From positions 682,001 through 746,000 of the forward strand of contig NZ_JAGKSP010000001.1 in NCBI RefSeq assembly GCF_017942085.1: a DNA stretch of 64,000 bases. Direction: 5' to 3'. Positions 62,001 to 64,000 of the stretch are shown here, piece by piece (the first letter of the stretch is position 1; each line of letters begins with the position of its first letter). The stretch is from Paenibacillus lignilyticus (GTDB lineage: Bacteria; Bacillota; Bacilli; Paenibacillales; Paenibacillaceae). The notes below the pieces were generated by a model, which was not told where the DNA came from, ran no database searches, and was given only the letters and a program-made list of their open reading frames with translations. A program made the translations under genes and the position numbers.

Positions 62001-62045
62001 GAAGCTGAGCACACGGTTATCCGTGTGCTCAGCTTCTTTTATTTT
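62001..62045 (+). terminator. Terminator of the MFS gene
   Basis: A perfect 16-bp stem, GAAGCTGAGCACACGG with CCGTGTGCTCAGCTTC and a 4-nt loop, followed by TTTTATTTT. Confidence 0.93.
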
Positions 62046-62318
62046 GTCTGAAATCGCTGCTCCCTTATACTCGCCCCAATCCTTTCCACTCCGATAACGA
62101 CCACAGAATAGCTGCTCTTGTCCCTTCAACTAACCATTTGCAACCTCCTCTCAACCCACCTCCCTCGCTCACAAACACAAAAGAGAGCATTTTAGTAAAC
62201 CAACTCCATCATGTAATCCCCTCACTCCCCACAATAAAGCATCCCGATCGAAAATCTAAACAACCGTGGGGGATTTAGGCGTGTTGCCGGAACGGGGGGA
62301 TTGGAGGTTGGTTGGGTT
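62046..62318. other. Gene-free stretch with no recognisable element
   Basis: I see no gene, RNA or hairpin here; it leads from the MFS terminator into the repeat locus. Confidence 0.5.
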
Positions 62319-62690
62319 GCTGAGAGTTCGATTTGGTGACTTTCAGCTGGCGGAACGGGGGGATGAAGGTTAGTTTGGATGCGGAGAGTTCGATATCCGC
62401 ACTCTCAGCCTATAGTTGAGCTTAGTTTTCGTGCTGAGAGTTCGCTTTAGGGGCTTTCAGCTAGCAGAACGGGAGATTGGAGGTTAATTTGGACTCTGAG
62501 AGTTCCATTTCCGCACTCTCAGCCTATAGTTGATGTTAATTTTCGTGCTGAGAGTTCGATTTGGCGACTTTCAGCTAGCGGAACGGGGGAGTGGAGGTTT
62601 AGTTTGGACGCCGAGAGTTCCAAATCCGTACTCTCAGCCTGTCGTTTAGCTTGGTTTTGTGCGAAGAGTTCGATTTGGCGGCTCACGGCT
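62319..62690 (+). repeat. GAGAGTT hairpin repeats, alternating 62 and 52 bp
   Basis: Seven units with cores at 62322, 62384, 62436, 62498, 62550, 62613 and 62664, giving spacings 62, 52, 62, 52, 63, 51. Two alternating types: CTGAGAGT with ACTTTCAG (one G-T) and GAGAGT with ACTCTC; CTGAGAGT-N11-ACTCTCAG at 62496 is perfect. It lies between two convergent genes and between their terminators. Confidence 0.9.
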
Positions 62691-62701
62691 GCTGGCTTCG
62701 A

Positions 62702-62890
62702 AATCTAACGAATCGTAGGAGCCTTATTTCGCCGAATTTCACGACTCCGAAAATCTAACGAATCGTAGGAGCCTTATTTGGAGTGTAACGACTCCAACAT
62801 ACGCAAAAACCTTAAATAAGACCTCTACGATTCGTTAGAATTTTTTCGACGTTATTTCGGGCCAAATAAGACCTGTACGATTCGTTAGAG
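62702..62890. repeat. Two direct and two inverted copies of a 25-bp ACGAATCGTAGGAG element
   Basis: TCTAACGAATCGTAGGAGCC...TTATTT occurs at 62704 and 62754 (50 bp apart) and, inverted, AAATAAGACC...ACGATTCGTTAGA at 62814 and 62864 (again 50 bp apart). The pairs can fold back on each other into a large cruciform or RNA hairpin. A small GGAGT/ACTCC stem (62780-62795) lies at the centre. Confidence 0.9.
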
Positions 62891-62942
62891 CATCCTGCGT
62901 GTGAACCGGAGGGAGTGAGGCGGTCGCGACGGCGGTCGCGTG

Positions 62943-63075
62943 TTGGTGCTTGGTGTTGGTGTTGGTGCTGGTGCTGGTGCTGGTGCTGCTGCTGGTGTTG
63001 GTGTTGGTGCTGGTGCTGGTGCTGGTGCTGGTGCTGGTGCTGGTGCTGGTGTTGATGTTGGTGGTGGCTGTGGGT
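62943..63075 (-). repeat. GGTGYT hexanucleotide microsatellite
   Basis: About twenty copies of GGTGTT/GGTGCT with a few trinucleotide slips. On the minus strand it would read as alternating His-Gln or Thr-Asn/Ser, but it lies behind the efflux-gene terminator and has no supported start. Confidence 0.9.
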
Positions 63076-63104
63076 GGAGGCACAGGTCAATCCGCGAACG
63101 AACA

Positions 63105-63139
63105 TAAAAAAACGGAGCAGTAGTAAAACCTGCTCCGTT
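63105..63139 (-). terminator. Terminator of the RND efflux gene
   Basis: A perfect 10-bp stem, AACGGAGCAG with CTGCTCCGTT and a 9-nt loop; the minus strand continues with six T residues. Confidence 0.9.
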
Positions 63140-63147
63140 CCCAACCC

Positions 63148-64000
63148 TTACAGATCCAATTCCTTCTCAATCTTACGACGCTTACCCGTCAACTCATAAA
63201 TGACCGGTACCACAATCAGTGTCAGCAGCGTCGACGTGGTCAAACCGCCGATTACGGTAATCGCAAGACCGCCTGAGATCAGGCTTGTTGTCGATTCCGA
63301 GAGCGCCAGAGGCACAAGCGCCAGGATCGTTGCGCATGCCGTCATCAGAATCGGTCTCAGCCTTGTTTTCGAAGCTTCGACCAGCGATTCGCGAAGCGGA
63401 ATGCCTTCCTTGCGGTTCTTCTCAACGCGGTCAAGCAATACGACTGCGTTGGTTACTACGATACCTACGAGCATCAGCATCCCGATCATGGAGCTCATCG
63501 ATAACGATTGGCCTGTGATCAGAAGCGCACCCAAGGAACCAACCGGTACGAAGAGCAACGAGGAGAGAATGATCAGCGGCGTCAACAATCCGCCGAAGGT
63601 CATGCTCATCACCAGGAACACAAGACCGATCGCTGCTGCCATCGCAATACCGATGCTTTGGAAGCCGCTGTTGATCATATCCTGGCCGCCGCCGATTTTC
63701 ATTTCTACATTGCTTGGCAGCGACAGGCTGTCGATATCGTCCGTGATCGTTTTCGTTACGGCTGCCGTCTTGTCGGCTTCCTTCACGTTCCCCGTCACTT
63801 TCGCGGACATTTTGCCATCCTCATGATTGATTGCAATCGGAGCAATCGTTTCAGTCAGTTCAACGAGATCCTTCAGCTGCTTCATGCCGGCCGCAGTCGG
63901 AATCGTAATAGCTTCCAGCTGCGCCTTGGACGTAATTTGCTGCGCATAAGACATCGTAATATCCCAGCTCTTGCTGTCAAGCACGTAGCTGCCTACATCC
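63148..64000 (-). CDS. RND (AcrB/SwrC-type) efflux transporter, C-terminal part
   Basis: The window holds the last 283 codons; the gene continues past the right edge. Visible are part of the porter domain and the C-terminal membrane half: FLVMSMTFGGLLTPLIIL, GALLITGQSLSMSSMIGMLM, the conserved GIVVTNAVVLLDRVEKNRKEG and EASKTRLRPILMTACATILA. In Gram-positives such pumps (SwrC/YerP) export surfactant-like lipopeptides and other amphiphiles. Confidence 0.93.
   Translation of the reverse strand, partial: DVGSYVLDSKSWDITMSYAQQITSKAQLEAITIPTAAGMKQLKDLVELTETIAPIAINHEDGKMSAKVTGNVKEADKTAAVTKTITDDIDSLSLPSNVEMKIGGGQDMINSGFQSIGIAMAAAIGLVFLVMSMTFGGLLTPLIILSSLLFVPVGSLGALLITGQSLSMSSMIGMLMLVGIVVTNAVVLLDRVEKNRKEGIPLRESLVEASKTRLRPILMTACATILALVPLALSESTTSLISGGLAITVIGGLTTSTLLTLIVVPVIYELTGKRRKIEKELDL

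Noticed and set aside
62812-63144. 110-residue His-Gln repeat protein
   Set aside because: Its start codon region lies in the terminator of the efflux gene and the repeat is a hexanucleotide microsatellite; no promoter or ribosome site.

Overview
The window looks like chromosomal DNA of an endospore-forming member of the Paenibacillaceae (Paenibacillus or Cohnella type). This rests on a gerA-gerB-gerC germinant-receptor operon, strong AGGAGG-type ribosome binding sites with several TTG/GTG starts, two YesM/YesN plus LplB/LplC-type sugar-uptake loci, a B. subtilis-like rha operon and a lutABC operon. GC content is about 50 percent. I saw no rRNA, tRNA, insertion sequence, prophage or CRISPR array.

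Layout. 1-6.2 kb: start of a secreted DUF5060 protein, the ger operon, then an oxidoreductase/isomerase pair facing its own AraC regulator. 6.4-16.4 kb: AraC regulator, an acetyltransferase with an apparent CTG start, aldose epimerase, an oxidoreductase/aldo-keto reductase/esterase operon, DedA, arylamine N-acetyltransferase, nucleoside hydrolase, a GyrI-like protein behind a LexA-like box, and a second AraC regulator. 16.8-23.9 kb: first sugar ABC system with its two-component regulators. 24-28.4 kb: alarmone synthetase, cardiolipin synthase, a 51-bp tandem array that runs into the end of a predicted nuclease-winged-helix gene, and a DUF2277 gene. 28.5-35.8 kb: SDR, lutABC with its FadR-type regulator, and a PadR/DUF1048/ABC efflux operon. 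35.8-45.7 kb: rhamnose operon containing a sensory-rhodopsin-transducer-like gene, a decayed zinc dehydrogenase, and a GH36 enzyme. 46.7-55.4 kb: second sugar ABC system with esterase, deacetylase and a two-component system whose kinase has a structured leader. 55.5-64 kb: exporters, an acetyltransferase, a phytanoyl-CoA dioxygenase-like protein with its AraC regulator, and the end of an RND efflux pump.

Most of the gene content is carbohydrate scavenging: extracellular hydrolases, lipoprotein-dependent ABC uptake controlled by membrane kinases and AraC-type response regulators, and local catabolic operons, with probable CcpA (cre) input at one sugar locus.

The most unusual feature lies in the gene-free stretches. 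At least seven intergenic loci carry short inverted repeats, several families with different sequences, spaced at 50-52 or 60-63 bp. Arms change in compensating ways, the loci sit behind genes and mostly between convergent 3' ends, and one array supplies the last codons of a nuclease-like gene. I read these as one architectural class of phased hairpin repeats and regard them as the best candidate for an undescribed system here.
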